Assembly (NCBI RefSeq): GCF_041053105.1
Contig: NZ_CP163444.1
Span: 5,022,001-5,086,000 of the forward strand
Length of the DNA stretch: 64,000 nucleotides
Origin: Streptomyces sp. R44
GTDB lineage: Bacteria > Actinomycetota > Actinomycetes > Streptomycetales > Streptomycetaceae
Reading direction: 5' to 3'
The notes beneath the pieces were generated by a model that ran no database searches, was not told the origin of the DNA, and saw only the letters and a program-made list of their open reading frames with translations. This document shows positions 46,654 to 54,036 of this stretch, piece after piece. A program made the translations under genes and the position numbers. How positions within the stretch are numbered: the stretch's first letter is position 1; each line of letters starts with the position of its first letter.

Positions 46654-47207
46654 ACGAGCGCCCCTCCGAGGGGCCCTCCAAGGGCCCCGTCGAGCGCCCC
46701 TTCGAGCGCCCCGTCGAGCGCCCCTTCGAGTCCGAGGAGCCGCTCCTTGCGGTCGAGCCCGGCGGCGTAACCGCGGAGGTTCCCGTCGGCCCCGATCACC
46801 CGGTGGCAGGGCCGCACCACGAGCAGCGGATTGCGCCCGATCGCGGTGCCCACGGCCCGTACCCCGGCGCCGGCCGAACCGACGCGCCGGGCGATCTCCC
46901 CGTACGAGACGGTCGTCCCGTACGGGATCTCCTCCAGGGCCCGCCAGACGCGCCTCTGGAACTCCGTCCCGGCGTCACCGGCGAGCGGCAGGTCGAAGCG
47001 GTCGCGGCGCCCGGCGAAGTACTCGCCCAGCTGCCGTGCGGCCTCGGCGAACGCCTCGGGCGCGAGCGTCCAGCCGTCCTCGACCTCGACGGCGCCCTTC
47101 TGCCCCGGCAGGGACAGCGAGCGCAGCACGGCGCGGCCCCCTTCGGCGAGCTGTCCGACCAGGAGCATCTCGCCCAGGGGGCCGTCGACGTACGCGTACA
47201 CGGTCAT
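46650..47207 (-). CDS. ogt: Methylated-DNA--protein-cysteine methyltransferase
   Basis: A 185-residue suicide repair enzyme that transfers the O6-methyl group of guanine to its own cysteine. The active site is RPCHRVIG, preceded by IPYGTTVSYGEIARRVG and RAVGTAIGRNPL, and followed by a GLDRKERLL helix. The ATG at 47207 has AGGAA upstream. The C-terminus carries a tandem GALDGALEGALDGAL stretch encoded by 12-base repeats, outside the catalytic fold. First gene of the ogt-alkB unit. Confidence 0.94.
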   Translation of the reverse strand: MTVYAYVDGPLGEMLLVGQLAEGGRAVLRSLSLPGQKGAVEVEDGWTLAPEAFAEAARQLGEYFAGRRDRFDLPLAGDAGTEFQRRVWRALEEIPYGTTVSYGEIARRVGSAGAGVRAVGTAIGRNPLLVVRPCHRVIGADGNLRGYAAGLDRKERLLGLEGALDGALEGALDGALGGPLGGALV

Positions 47208-47314
47208 GACTGGTTCCTCTCCCCGCACGGGTCTTCCTCGGACCCAGTGTGCGGGGACCACCGAGCCCCGGGCTGGCGGTATTCGGACACGACCCTCACG
47301 ACCTCACGACAGGG

Positions 47315-47806
47315 TCAGCGGTAGTTCACGAACTGGATCGCGAAGTCGAAGTCCTTGCCCTTGAGCAGCGCCTGCACGGCCTGCAGGTCGTCCCGGCTCT
47401 TCGAGCTGACGCGCAGCTCGTCGCCCTGGACCTGCGCCTTGACGCCCTTGGGGCCCTCGTCGCGGATGGCCTTCGCGACCTTCTTGGCGTTCTCCTGGGA
47501 GATGCCCTCCTGGACGGAGGCGAAGAGCTTGTACTCCTTGCCGGACAGCTGCGGCTCGCCCTCGACCTCCAGCGACTTCAGCGAGATGCCCCGCTTGATC
47601 AGCTTGGACTGGAAGATGTCGAGGATCGCCTTGACGCGCTCCTCGCCGCTCGCCTGCATCAGGATCTTCTCGCCCGACCAGGAGATCGAGGCGTTGGTTC
47701 CCTTGAAGTCGTAGCGCTGGGAGATCTCCTTCACGGCCTGGTTGAGGGCGTTGTCGACCTCCTGCCGCTCGACCTTGGAGACGATGTCGAAACTGGAGTC
47801 GGCCAT
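47315..47806 (-). CDS. YajQ family cyclic-di-GMP/nucleotide-binding protein
   Basis: A 163-residue protein with two ferredoxin-like halves. [23 protein letters not shown] is the family N-terminus; [29 protein letters not shown] and [28 protein letters not shown] follow. Homologues bind cyclic di-GMP or nucleic acid. Start is the ATG at 47806, the usual family start. Monocistronic, divergent from tRNA-Tyr. Confidence 0.92.
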   Translation of the reverse strand: MADSSFDIVSKVERQEVDNALNQAVKEISQRYDFKGTNASISWSGEKILMQASGEERVKAILDIFQSKLIKRGISLKSLEVEGEPQLSGKEYKLFASVQEGISQENAKKVAKAIRDEGPKGVKAQVQGDELRVSSKSRDDLQAVQALLKGKDFDFAIQFVNYR

Positions 47807-47977
47807 GACTCGTGGCTCCTTGCTCGGATGCTTGGGGTACCCCCAAAGCCTAGGGGGTGAGCAGCCGGCCGAACCGCTGATCAATCCGGTGGCGAACCAC
47901 CCCCCGGGATCAGGTATTGTTTACGTCGTTGCCGGGGAACACCGCAGAAACGCGGTGAACCAAGGCAGCGAACCCAT

Positions 47978-48059
47978 GGCGATGTGCCCGAGTGGCCAAT
48001 GGGAGCGGACTGTAAATCCGTCGGCTTAGCCTACCCAGGTTCGAATCCTGGCGTCGCCA
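47978..48059 (+). tRNA. tRNA-Tyr (GTA)
   Basis: An 82-base class II tRNA. The acceptor GGCGATG pairs with CGTCGCC (one G-T). The anticodon loop reads CTGTAAA with anticodon GTA, a long variable arm follows, and the T-loop is GGTTCGAATCC. The 3' CCA is not encoded. A perfect terminator hairpin follows. Confidence 0.96.
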
Positions 48060-48065
48060 CGTGAA

Positions 48066-48097
48066 GAAGGTCCCCGGTGCTTGCACCGGGGACCTTC
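48066..48097 (+). terminator. Terminator after tRNA-Tyr
   Basis: Perfect 15-base arms (48066-48080 and 48083-48097) with a two-base gap, seven bases after the tRNA. Confidence 0.85.
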
Positions 48098-48101
48098 ACT
48101 C

Positions 48102-48134
48102 GTTTCCGGGGGCGTTTCCGGGGGCGTTTCCGGG
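48102..48134. repeat. 12-bp tandem repeat
   Basis: GTTTCCGGGGGC at 48102 and 48114, and a partial third copy at 48126, directly after the tRNA-Tyr terminator and before the stop of the converging SDR gene. Confidence 0.8.
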
Positions 48135-48148
48135 AGGGGCCCGAAGGG

Positions 48149-48811
48149 TCAGTTGCCGGCCACGTCCTTCACCGCGACCGAGAGCGGGACCGAACCGGCG
48201 ATCAGCTCCAGGGTGAGGCCCGCGGTCGCCGGGGTGTCGAGGAGTTCGGCCAGGGTCGCGGCCACGTCGTCCCGGGGGACCGGGCCACGGCCCGTGTGGG
48301 CCTCCAGGCGGACCATGCCCGTGCCCGCGTCGTCCGTGAGGGAGCCGGGCCGCAGGATCGTCCACTCCAGGGCCGTACGGGAGCGGATGTCGTCGTCGGC
48401 CGCGCCCTTCGCGCGCAGGTAGGCGTCGAAGATGTCGTCGCCCGGGTGGGAGGCGTCCGCGCCCATCGACGAGACGACCAGATAGCGGCGCACGCCCGCG
48501 CGTTCCGCCGCGTCGGCGAACAGCACCGCCGCCGCGCGGTCCACCGAGTCCTTGCGCGCGGCGCCGCTGCCCGGGCCCGCGCCCGCCGCGAAGACGGCCG
48601 CGTCGGCGCCCTGCAGCACCGCGGCGACCATCTCGACCGACGCCGACTCCAGGTCGAGGGCGACGGGCTCGGCGCCCGCCTCCCGCAGGTCGGCGCCCTG
48701 TTCCGGATTGCGGATGATCCCCGCGACCTCGTGCCCCGCCGCCGAGAGCAGCCTCTCCAGACGCAGGGCGATCTGACCGTGTCCTCCAGCGATGACGATG
48801 CGCATACTCAC
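48149..48811 (-). CDS. NAD(P)-binding SDR-like protein
   Basis: A 220-residue atypical SDR. RIVIAGGHGQIALRLERLL is the nucleotide-binding opening and GIIRNPEQGADLREAGAEPV the second strand. YLVVSSMGADASHPGD and DAYLRAKGAADDDIRSR place a Tyr/Lys-like pair (Y...K) as in the YwnB/HSCARG group. Substrate unknown. It starts at GTG 48811, overlapping the stop of the upstream amidohydrolase-like gene by four bases; an ATG two codons later is the alternative. The pair forms an operon. Confidence 0.82.
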   Translation of the reverse strand: MSMRIVIAGGHGQIALRLERLLSAAGHEVAGIIRNPEQGADLREAGAEPVALDLESASVEMVAAVLQGADAAVFAAGAGPGSGAARKDSVDRAAAVLFADAAERAGVRRYLVVSSMGADASHPGDDIFDAYLRAKGAADDDIRSRTALEWTILRPGSLTDDAGTGMVRLEAHTGRGPVPRDDVAATLAELLDTPATAGLTLELIAGSVPLSVAVKDVAGN

Positions 48812-50088
48812 GACCGTACGTCGGGTCCGGCCTGAGGGCTTCCCGGCCCGGGCGGCCGCTCCGGGCGCGCCTGACGCGGCAGGTCCAGGGCCGCCGCCGA
48901 GTCGCAGTACTCCCGCACCGCGCTCGTCCGTGCCACCACCCGCCCCCGGTGCACCACGATCCGGCTGTACGCGAGGGACAGCACGCCCGCCAGGCGCTCA
49001 CCGCGCACCGCGAGCAGCTCCGCCGGGAAACCGGCCTCCACCCGCACCTCCGGCAGCCCCATCACGGCCCGCGCCTCCGCGCTCACCGCCCCGTACGCCT
49101 CCTGGGGCGACAGACCGCCGAGCGAGGCCAGCAGATACGCCGCCTCCAGCGGGTCCCCGCGCCCCACCGGGTTGGCCACGTCCCGCAGCGTCCCGCCGCC
49201 CGCCGCGACCCGCACGCCGGCCGCCCGCAGCAGCCGCACCGGCGCCGCCCCGCGCAGCTCCGTGCCCCCGCAGCCGCCCTGCGGCAGGCACACCACCGTC
49301 ACCCCGGCCGCCGCGAGCCCGTCCGCGGCCCGGCGGGCCGCCTCGGACGGAAGCCGGGAGAGCCCCGCGCACGGCCCGATCGTCACCCCCGGCCGCAGCC
49401 CGCCGGCCATCGCCGCGAGCCGGGCCAGGCGCGCCGGGTCGTCCCCGTCGGTGTGCAGGTCGACCGGGACGCCGTTCTCGGCCGCCACCTCCAGGACCGC
49501 CTCCACGTACCCGGCCGGGTCCGGGTCGAGGTCCGGGCAGCCGCCGACCACGCCGGCGCCCATCTTCACCGCGTCCCGCAGCATCGCGAGCCCGTCCGCG
49601 CCCGCGACGCCCGTGAGCAGCCGGGGCACGGCGACGGCCGTCAGATCGGCGAGGCCGCGCAGCGAGCGCCGGGCCTGGAGCACGGCCTCCAGCGGGCCGA
49701 GCCCCTGGACGTCGCCGATGCGCACGTGCGCGCGGAGCGCCGTCGCGCCGTGGCCGAGCTGGAGCAGCGCCGCTTCGGTGGCCCGCCGCTGCACCTCCTC
49801 GGGGGCGTACGAGACGGGTCCCGGGGTGTCGGCGGAGAGCGCGGTGTCGGCGTGGGCGTGGGGTTCGGCGGCGGCGGGCAGCAGCAGATAGCCGGAGAGG
49901 TCGACCCTGGCGCCCGCGGCGGGAAGGCTGCCCGCGGTGCCGACGGCCTCGATGCGGCCGCCGACGAGCTTGACGTCCACGGTCCGTCCGTCGGTGAGCC
50001 GCGCGTGGGAGAGCAGGAGCGAGGTCGAGTCGGCGGTGGTGGCGGCCCCGTCCTCGGGCGGCTGGGGCTGCTTGCTGTCGGCTGACAT
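48808..50088 (-). CDS. Amidohydrolase-superfamily protein (cytosine-deaminase-like) lacking catalytic residues
   Basis: A 426-residue TIM-barrel protein. The N-terminal small domain (VKLVGGRIEAVG) and EPHAHAD (HxH) resemble cytosine deaminase. Later key positions differ. VDLHTDGDD keeps the third histidine but has Gly where the catalytic Glu of H-x-x-E is expected. GPCAGLS has Cys instead of the TxSH-type His. AAGGGTLRD replaces the metal-binding GHDD. It may be catalytically inactive or have a changed chemistry. The start ATG at 50088 is preferred over one 12 bases upstream. It overlaps the SDR downstream by four bases. Confidence 0.8.
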   Translation of the reverse strand: MSADSKQPQPPEDGAATTADSTSLLLSHARLTDGRTVDVKLVGGRIEAVGTAGSLPAAGARVDLSGYLLLPAAAEPHAHADTALSADTPGPVSYAPEEVQRRATEAALLQLGHGATALRAHVRIGDVQGLGPLEAVLQARRSLRGLADLTAVAVPRLLTGVAGADGLAMLRDAVKMGAGVVGGCPDLDPDPAGYVEAVLEVAAENGVPVDLHTDGDDPARLARLAAMAGGLRPGVTIGPCAGLSRLPSEAARRAADGLAAAGVTVVCLPQGGCGGTELRGAAPVRLLRAAGVRVAAGGGTLRDVANPVGRGDPLEAAYLLASLGGLSPQEAYGAVSAEARAVMGLPEVRVEAGFPAELLAVRGERLAGVLSLAYSRIVVHRGRVVARTSAVREYCDSAAALDLPRQARPERPPGPGSPQAGPDVRS

Positions 50089-50294
50089 CGGGCTCCTCAA
50101 GGCTCCTCAAGATCAAGATCACGCAGCGTGGGGCCGAGCCTAGGGGCGCTCGCAGCGCGCTTCGAGGAGGAGCGCAATAGTCGTACCGATGAGGCCACGA
50201 GTGGCGTACGGGACGCCTGGTGAGGGCCGCCGCGAGGCCGCGGAGAAACGGATTTGGGTGATGGGCCGGAGACCGTGTAATGTCTTCCTCGCTC

Positions 50295-50367
50295 GCCCCA
50301 ATAGCTCAGTCGGTAGAGCGTCTCCATGGTAAGGAGAAGGTCTACGGTTCGATTCCGTATTGGGGCT
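50295..50367 (+). tRNA. tRNA-Thr (GGT)
   Basis: A 73-base tRNA. The acceptor GCCCCAA pairs with TTGGGGC, anticodon stem TCTCC/GGAGA, loop ATGGTAA with anticodon GGT, T-loop GGTTCGATTCC. CCA not encoded. It lies 44 bases upstream of tRNA-Met, likely co-transcribed. Confidence 0.96.
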
Positions 50368-50411
50368 CTGGTGAGAGGGATCCCGCCTTCGGGCGGGGTC
50401 CGGATCATCAA

Positions 50412-50484
50412 AGCGGTGTAGCTCAGTCGGTAGAGCAAGCGGCTCATAATCGCTGTGTCACCGGTTCAAGTCCGGTCACCGCTA
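50412..50484 (+). tRNA. tRNA-Met (CAT)
   Basis: A 73-base tRNA. The acceptor AGCGGTG pairs with CACCGCT, anticodon loop CTCATAA with anticodon CAT, T-loop GGTTCAAGTCC. The first pair A-T rules out the unpaired C1-A72 of initiator tRNA. An Ile2 (lysidine) tRNA cannot be fully excluded, but position before rpmG fits elongator Met. Confidence 0.9.
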
Positions 50485-50572
50485 CAGACAGTAGCCGATT
50501 GTGGGGTCGGTCCTTCGATCGGCTACTCTTCTATGCGTTCATCCGTCCATCCGTCCGTCAAGGAGCACTCAC

Positions 50573-50737
50573 GTGGCTGCCACCGACGTCCGCCCGAAGA
50601 TCACGCTGGCCTGCGTGGAGTGCAAGGAGCGGAACTACATCACCAAGAAGAACCGGCGTAACAACCCGGACCGTCTTGAGATGAAGAAGCACTGCCCTCG
50701 CTGCAACTCGCACACTGCGCACCGCGAGACGCGCTAA
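50573..50737 (+). CDS. rpmG: Ribosomal protein bL33
   Basis: A 54-residue large-subunit ribosomal protein starting at GTG with AGGAG seven bases upstream. CVEC and CPRC retain both zinc-binding pairs, so this is the C+ (zinc) form; Streptomyces usually also carries a C- paralogue under Zur control elsewhere. It follows two tRNA genes and precedes a strong terminator and the MaoC pair. Confidence 0.95.
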
Positions 50738-50748
50738 TCAGGCTCGTA

Positions 50749-50788
50749 CACGAGGCCGTCCCCACTCGGGGGCGGCCTCGTGTCGTTT
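50749..50788 (+). terminator. Terminator after rpmG
   Basis: Fifteen-base arms (50749-50763 and 50768-50782) match at 14 positions with a four-base loop, followed by TCGTTTGT. Confidence 0.8.
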
Positions 50789-50842
50789 GTCGGCTCCCCC
50801 CGACAGGCATCGGCAACGAATTCAGCAGGAGGTATCGAGTCC

Positions 50843-51295
50843 ATGGCGCTCGACCAGTCCTTCGTGGGCCGGACCTATCCGCCCACCGCGCCCTACGAGG
50901 TCGGCCGCGAGAAGATCCGCGAGTTCGCCGAGGCGATCGGTGACGCCAATCCCGCGTACACCGACACCGAGGCGGCCAAGGCGCTCGGACATTCCGATGT
51001 GATCGCTCCGCCCACTTTCGTGTTCGCCATCACATTCAAGGCGGCCGGCGCCGTCATCGAGGACCCGCAGCTGGGCCTCGACTACAGCCGCGTCGTCCAC
51101 GGCGACCAGAAGTTCGCCTACACCCGGCCCGTGCGCGCCGGGGACCGGCTCTCGGTCACCTCCACCATCGAGGCGATCAAGTCCCTCGCCGGCAACGACA
51201 TCCTCGACATCCGGGGCGAGGTCCACGACGCCTCCGGCGAGCACGTCGTCACCGCCTGGACCAAGCTCGTCTCCCGCGCGCCCGAGGGGGTCTGA
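50843..51295 (+). CDS. MaoC-type (R)-hydratase, HadA/FAS1-dehydratase-like
   Basis: A 150-residue hot-dog protein, ATG with AGGAGG ten bases upstream. DQSFVGRTYPPTAPYEVGREKI and FAEAIGDANPAYTD match the UPF0336/HadA group. The position of the catalytic Asp-x5-His carries NPAYTD without the usual His, as in the structural HadA subunit. It is followed two bases later by a second MaoC gene with a full catalytic motif, so the two probably form a heterodimeric acyl-thioester dehydratase. rpmG-hadA-hadB order is shared with mycobacteria, though Streptomyces makes no mycolic acids. Confidence 0.88.
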   Translation: MALDQSFVGRTYPPTAPYEVGREKIREFAEAIGDANPAYTDTEAAKALGHSDVIAPPTFVFAITFKAAGAVIEDPQLGLDYSRVVHGDQKFAYTRPVRAGDRLSVTSTIEAIKSLAGNDILDIRGEVHDASGEHVVTAWTKLVSRAPEGV

Positions 51296-51297
51296 CC

Positions 51298-51726
51298 ATG
51301 ACCGCGAAGATCGCCTACGACGAGGTCGAGGTCGGCACCGAGCTGCCCGCGCAGACCTTCCCCGTGACCCGCGCCACGCTCGTGCAGTACGCCGGAGCCT
51401 CCGGGGACTTCAACCCGATCCACTGGAACGAGAAGTTCGCGGTCGAGGTCGGCCTCCCGGACGTCATCGCCCACGGCATGTTCACCATGGCCGAGGCGAT
51501 CCGCGTCGTCACCGACTGGGCCGGCGACCCCGCCGCCGTCGTCGAGTACGGCGTCCGCTTCACCAAGCCGGTCGTCGTCCCCAACGACGACAAGGGCGCC
51601 GAGATCGAGGTCTCCGCCAAGGTCGCCGCCAAGCTGGACGACCGGCAGGTGCGGGTCGACATCACGGCCATGAGCGCCGGGCAGAAGGTCCTGGGCATGA
51701 GCCGGGCCGTCGTCAGGCTCGCGTAG
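51298..51726 (+). CDS. MaoC-type (R)-hydratase, HadB-like
   Basis: A 142-residue hot-dog protein. GDFNPIHWNEKFA contains the catalytic D-x-N-P-I-H hydratase motif, and VIAHGMFTMAE the following conserved segment. It likely dehydrates 3-hydroxyacyl thioesters together with the preceding subunit. ATG start two bases after the previous stop. Substrate chain length unknown. Confidence 0.9.
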   Translation: MTAKIAYDEVEVGTELPAQTFPVTRATLVQYAGASGDFNPIHWNEKFAVEVGLPDVIAHGMFTMAEAIRVVTDWAGDPAAVVEYGVRFTKPVVVPNDDKGAEIEVSAKVAAKLDDRQVRVDITAMSAGQKVLGMSRAVVRLA

Positions 51727-51747
51727 CACGGCCGGGGAGAACGGGGA

Positions 51748-51774
51748 GGGGCGGCCGCGGAAAGCGGCCGCCCC
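51748..51774 (+). terminator. Terminator after the MaoC pair
   Basis: Perfect 11-base arms (51748-51758 and 51764-51774) around GGAAA; no U-tract. Confidence 0.65.
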
Positions 51775-51783
51775 GATCCCCTT

Positions 51784-51815
51784 GACCAAGTTAGTGATTG
51801 AGTACTAACTTGGTC
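51784..51815. promoter_or_regulatory. TetR operator overlapping its own promoter
   Basis: Perfect 12-base arms GACCAAGTTAGT / ACTAACTTGGTC with an eight-base spacer. TTGACC (51782-51787) and TACTAA (51803-51808) could be -35 and -10 with 15-base spacing. The right arm ends two bases before the tetR ATG, which lacks a ribosome binding site, so the mRNA may be leaderless. The core GTTAGT-N8-ACTAAC recurs at 52432. Confidence 0.75.
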
Positions 51816-51817
51816 GC

Positions 51818-52387
51818 ATGGTCAGGATGAGTGCGGAGGAGCGGCGCGAGAGCGTCATCCGCGCGGCGATGAGCGAATTCAGCCGCGGCGGCTACTACGG
51901 CACCTCCACCGAGGCGATCGCCAAGCGCGTCGGTGTCTCGCAGCCGTATCTCTTCCGGCTCTTCCCGGGCAAGAAGGCCATCTTCCTGGCCGCCTCCGAG
52001 CGCTGCATCAGCGACACCGTCCGCGTCTTCGAGGAGGCCGCGGAAGGGCTGTCCGGCGAGGAGGCCCTGCACGCCATGGCCAACGCGTACACCCGGATCA
52101 TCGCCGAGGACCCCGACCGGCTCCTGATGCAGATGCAGGTGTACGTGACCGTCGCCGCCGCCGAGGCGGCCGGTGACCACGAGTTCGGCGAGGCCGTCCG
52201 GGCCGGCTGGACGGTGCTCTGGGAGACCGTCCACCTCGCGCTCGGCGCCGAGGCCGAGGAGACCACGACCTTCCTGGCGTACGGGATGCTCATCAACACC
52301 CTCGTCGCCATGGGCTTTCCGCCCGAGCACCGGGTCTGGGAGGGGTTCTACCCCTCCGCCCGCCGCCTCGGCCGGCTGGAGAAGTAG
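51818..52387 (+). CDS. TetR family transcriptional repressor
   Basis: A 189-residue regulator. The N-terminal helix-turn-helix reads VIRAAMSEFSRGGYYGTSTEAIAKRVGVSQPYLFRLF. The ligand-binding part is alpha-helical (VRVFEEAAEGLSGEEALHAM...). It likely represses itself and the downstream DHA2 exporter through matching GTTAGT-N8-ACTAAC sites, and is released by an exporter substrate. The start is the ATG at 51818; a nearby ATG at 51827 is possible, but neither has a ribosome binding site. Confidence 0.92.
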   Translation: MVRMSAEERRESVIRAAMSEFSRGGYYGTSTEAIAKRVGVSQPYLFRLFPGKKAIFLAASERCISDTVRVFEEAAEGLSGEEALHAMANAYTRIIAEDPDRLLMQMQVYVTVAAAEAAGDHEFGEAVRAGWTVLWETVHLALGAEAEETTTFLAYGMLINTLVAMGFPPEHRVWEGFYPSARRLGRLEK

Positions 52388-52431
52388 CGCCGCCCGCGTT
52401 CGCGCGTCCCGGCTTTTTCATGAGCGCGAAA

Positions 52432-52451
52432 GTTAGTCAGTGATAACTAAC
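52432..52451. promoter_or_regulatory. Second TetR operator, upstream of the exporter
   Basis: GTTAGT (52432-52437), an eight-base spacer, then ACTAAC (52446-52451), the same half-sites and spacing as at the tetR promoter. It lies 20 bases before the exporter ATG, over the expected promoter. Confidence 0.75.
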
Positions 52452-52471
52452 ATGAGATCTGAGGGGCAGAA

Positions 52472-53941
52472 ATGACTCAGCCAGCAGCCCGCCGCGGTTC
52501 CGCCGCCTGGGCCCTCGTCATCACCAGCGTCGCCGGCTTCATGGCGGCCCTCGACAACCTCGTCGTCACCACCGCCCTCCCCTCCATCCGCGAGGACCTC
52601 GGGGGAGCGCTGGACGACCTCGAATGGACGGTGAGCGCCTACACCCTCACCTTCGCCGTCCTGCTCATGTTCGGAGCCGCCCTCGGTGACCGCTTCGGCC
52701 GTCGCCGGCTCTTCGTCGCCGGCCTCGCCGTCTTCACCGGCGCCTCCGCCGCGGCCGCGCTCGCCCCCGGCATCGACGCCCTGATCGCCGCCCGCGCCGT
52801 CCAGGGCGTCGGTGCCGCGATCATGATGCCGCTCACCCTCACCCTGCTCACCGCGGCCGTCCCGGCCGCCAGACGAGGGATGGCCTTCGGTATCTGGGGC
52901 GCCGTCAACGGCCTCGCCGTCGCCTCCGGTCCGCTCATCGGCGGCAGCCTCACCGAACACATCTCCTGGCAGTGGATCTTCTGGCTGAACGTCCCGCTCG
53001 GCCTCGCCCTCCTGCCGCTCGCCCGGCTGCGCCTCGCCGAGTCGCACGGCGCCGGAGCCCGCCTCGACATCGCCGGCACGCTCCTCGCCAGCGGCGGCCT
53101 TTTCGGCATCGTGTACGGGCTGATCCGCGGCCCGATCGACGGCTGGACCTCCGCCTCCGTCCTCACCGGACTGATCGCCGGCTCCGCGCTCATCGGCGGA
53201 TTCATCCACCACGGCATCCACAACAAGGCGCCGATGCTGCCCATGCGGCTCTTCCGCAACCGCGCCTTCTCCGGCATCAACGCGGCCAGCCTGCTGATGT
53301 TCCTCGGCATGTTCGGCTCGATCTTCCTGCTCAGCCAGTACATGCAGGGCGTTCTCGGCTACTCGCCCACCGAGGCGGGGCTGCGGATGCTGCCCTGGAC
53401 CGGCATGCCGATGATCGTCGCGCCGATCGCGGGCGCCCTCTCCGACCGGATCGGCGGCCGCCCGGTCGTCGCCGCGGGCCTCGCCCTCCAGGCGCTCGGC
53501 CTGGCCTGGTTCGCGCTCGTCCTGACGCCCGACGCCTCGTACGCCGTCCAGCTCCCCGCCCTCGTCGTGAGCGGCATCGGCATGGCGCTGTACTTCGCAC
53601 CCGCGGCCAACCTCGTGATGTCCAGCGTCCGTCCGTCCGAGCAGGGCATCGCGTCCGGTGCCAACAACGCACTGCGCGAGGTCGGCGGCGCGCTCGGCGT
53701 CGCCGTGATGGCCTCGATCTTCGCCGCGCAGGGCGGGTACGAGTCGGGCCAGAGCTTCGTCGACGGCCTGGTGCCCGCGCTGTGGGTCGGCGCCGGGGCG
53801 GTGGCCCTCGGCGCGGCGGCGGTGCTCTTCGCCCCGTCACGGCGCCAGGAGGCGCGACGGAAGGCGGAGGCACAGGCCGAGGCGCAGACCGAGGCCGGGA
53901 CGGAGTCCGAAGGCGGGAAGCGACGTCTGATCGACGCGTGA
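52472..53941 (+). CDS. DHA2-family MFS drug efflux transporter
   Basis: A 489-residue, 14-helix exporter. AALDNLVVTTALPSIREDLGG is the DHA2 helix-1 motif (LD..VV..ALP.I), GDRFGRRRLF is motif A, and GAAIMMPLTLTLL with GIWGAVNGLAVASGPLIGG motif C. The last 30 residues are a charged Ala/Glu tail. ATG at 52472 with GAGGGG upstream. Probably induced when the adjacent TetR binds the drug. Confidence 0.92.
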   Translation: MTQPAARRGSAAWALVITSVAGFMAALDNLVVTTALPSIREDLGGALDDLEWTVSAYTLTFAVLLMFGAALGDRFGRRRLFVAGLAVFTGASAAAALAPGIDALIAARAVQGVGAAIMMPLTLTLLTAAVPAARRGMAFGIWGAVNGLAVASGPLIGGSLTEHISWQWIFWLNVPLGLALLPLARLRLAESHGAGARLDIAGTLLASGGLFGIVYGLIRGPIDGWTSASVLTGLIAGSALIGGFIHHGIHNKAPMLPMRLFRNRAFSGINAASLLMFLGMFGSIFLLSQYMQGVLGYSPTEAGLRMLPWTGMPMIVAPIAGALSDRIGGRPVVAAGLALQALGLAWFALVLTPDASYAVQLPALVVSGIGMALYFAPAANLVMSSVRPSEQGIASGANNALREVGGALGVAVMASIFAAQGGYESGQSFVDGLVPALWVGAGAVALGAAAVLFAPSRRQEARRKAEAQAEAQTEAGTESEGGKRRLIDA

Positions 53942-53968
53942 CAGCGCCCGCGGCACCGCGCCGTGGCC

Positions 53969-54003
53969 GGCCCCGCCACCCCCGGCGGGGCCGTCGTCTT
54001 TTC
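53969..54003 (+). terminator. Terminator after the DHA2 exporter
   Basis: Nine-base perfect arms (53969-53977 and 53984-53992) followed by GTCGTCTTTTCT. Confidence 0.75.
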
Positions 54004-54036
54004 TCCTGCCGCGGGCGCGCCCGTACGCTTGAGCCC

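Noticed and set aside
48102..48134. Possible CRISPR-like repeat after tRNA-Tyr
   Set aside because: The 12-base units are contiguous with no spacers and there are no cas genes; it is a simple tandem repeat.
47978..48134. Possible integration (att) site at the tRNA-Tyr 3' end
   Set aside because: No integrase gene and no second copy of the tRNA 3' end are visible in the window.
50412..50484. Initiator tRNA-fMet
   Set aside because: The first acceptor pair is A-T and the anticodon stem lacks the three G-C pairs typical of initiator tRNA.
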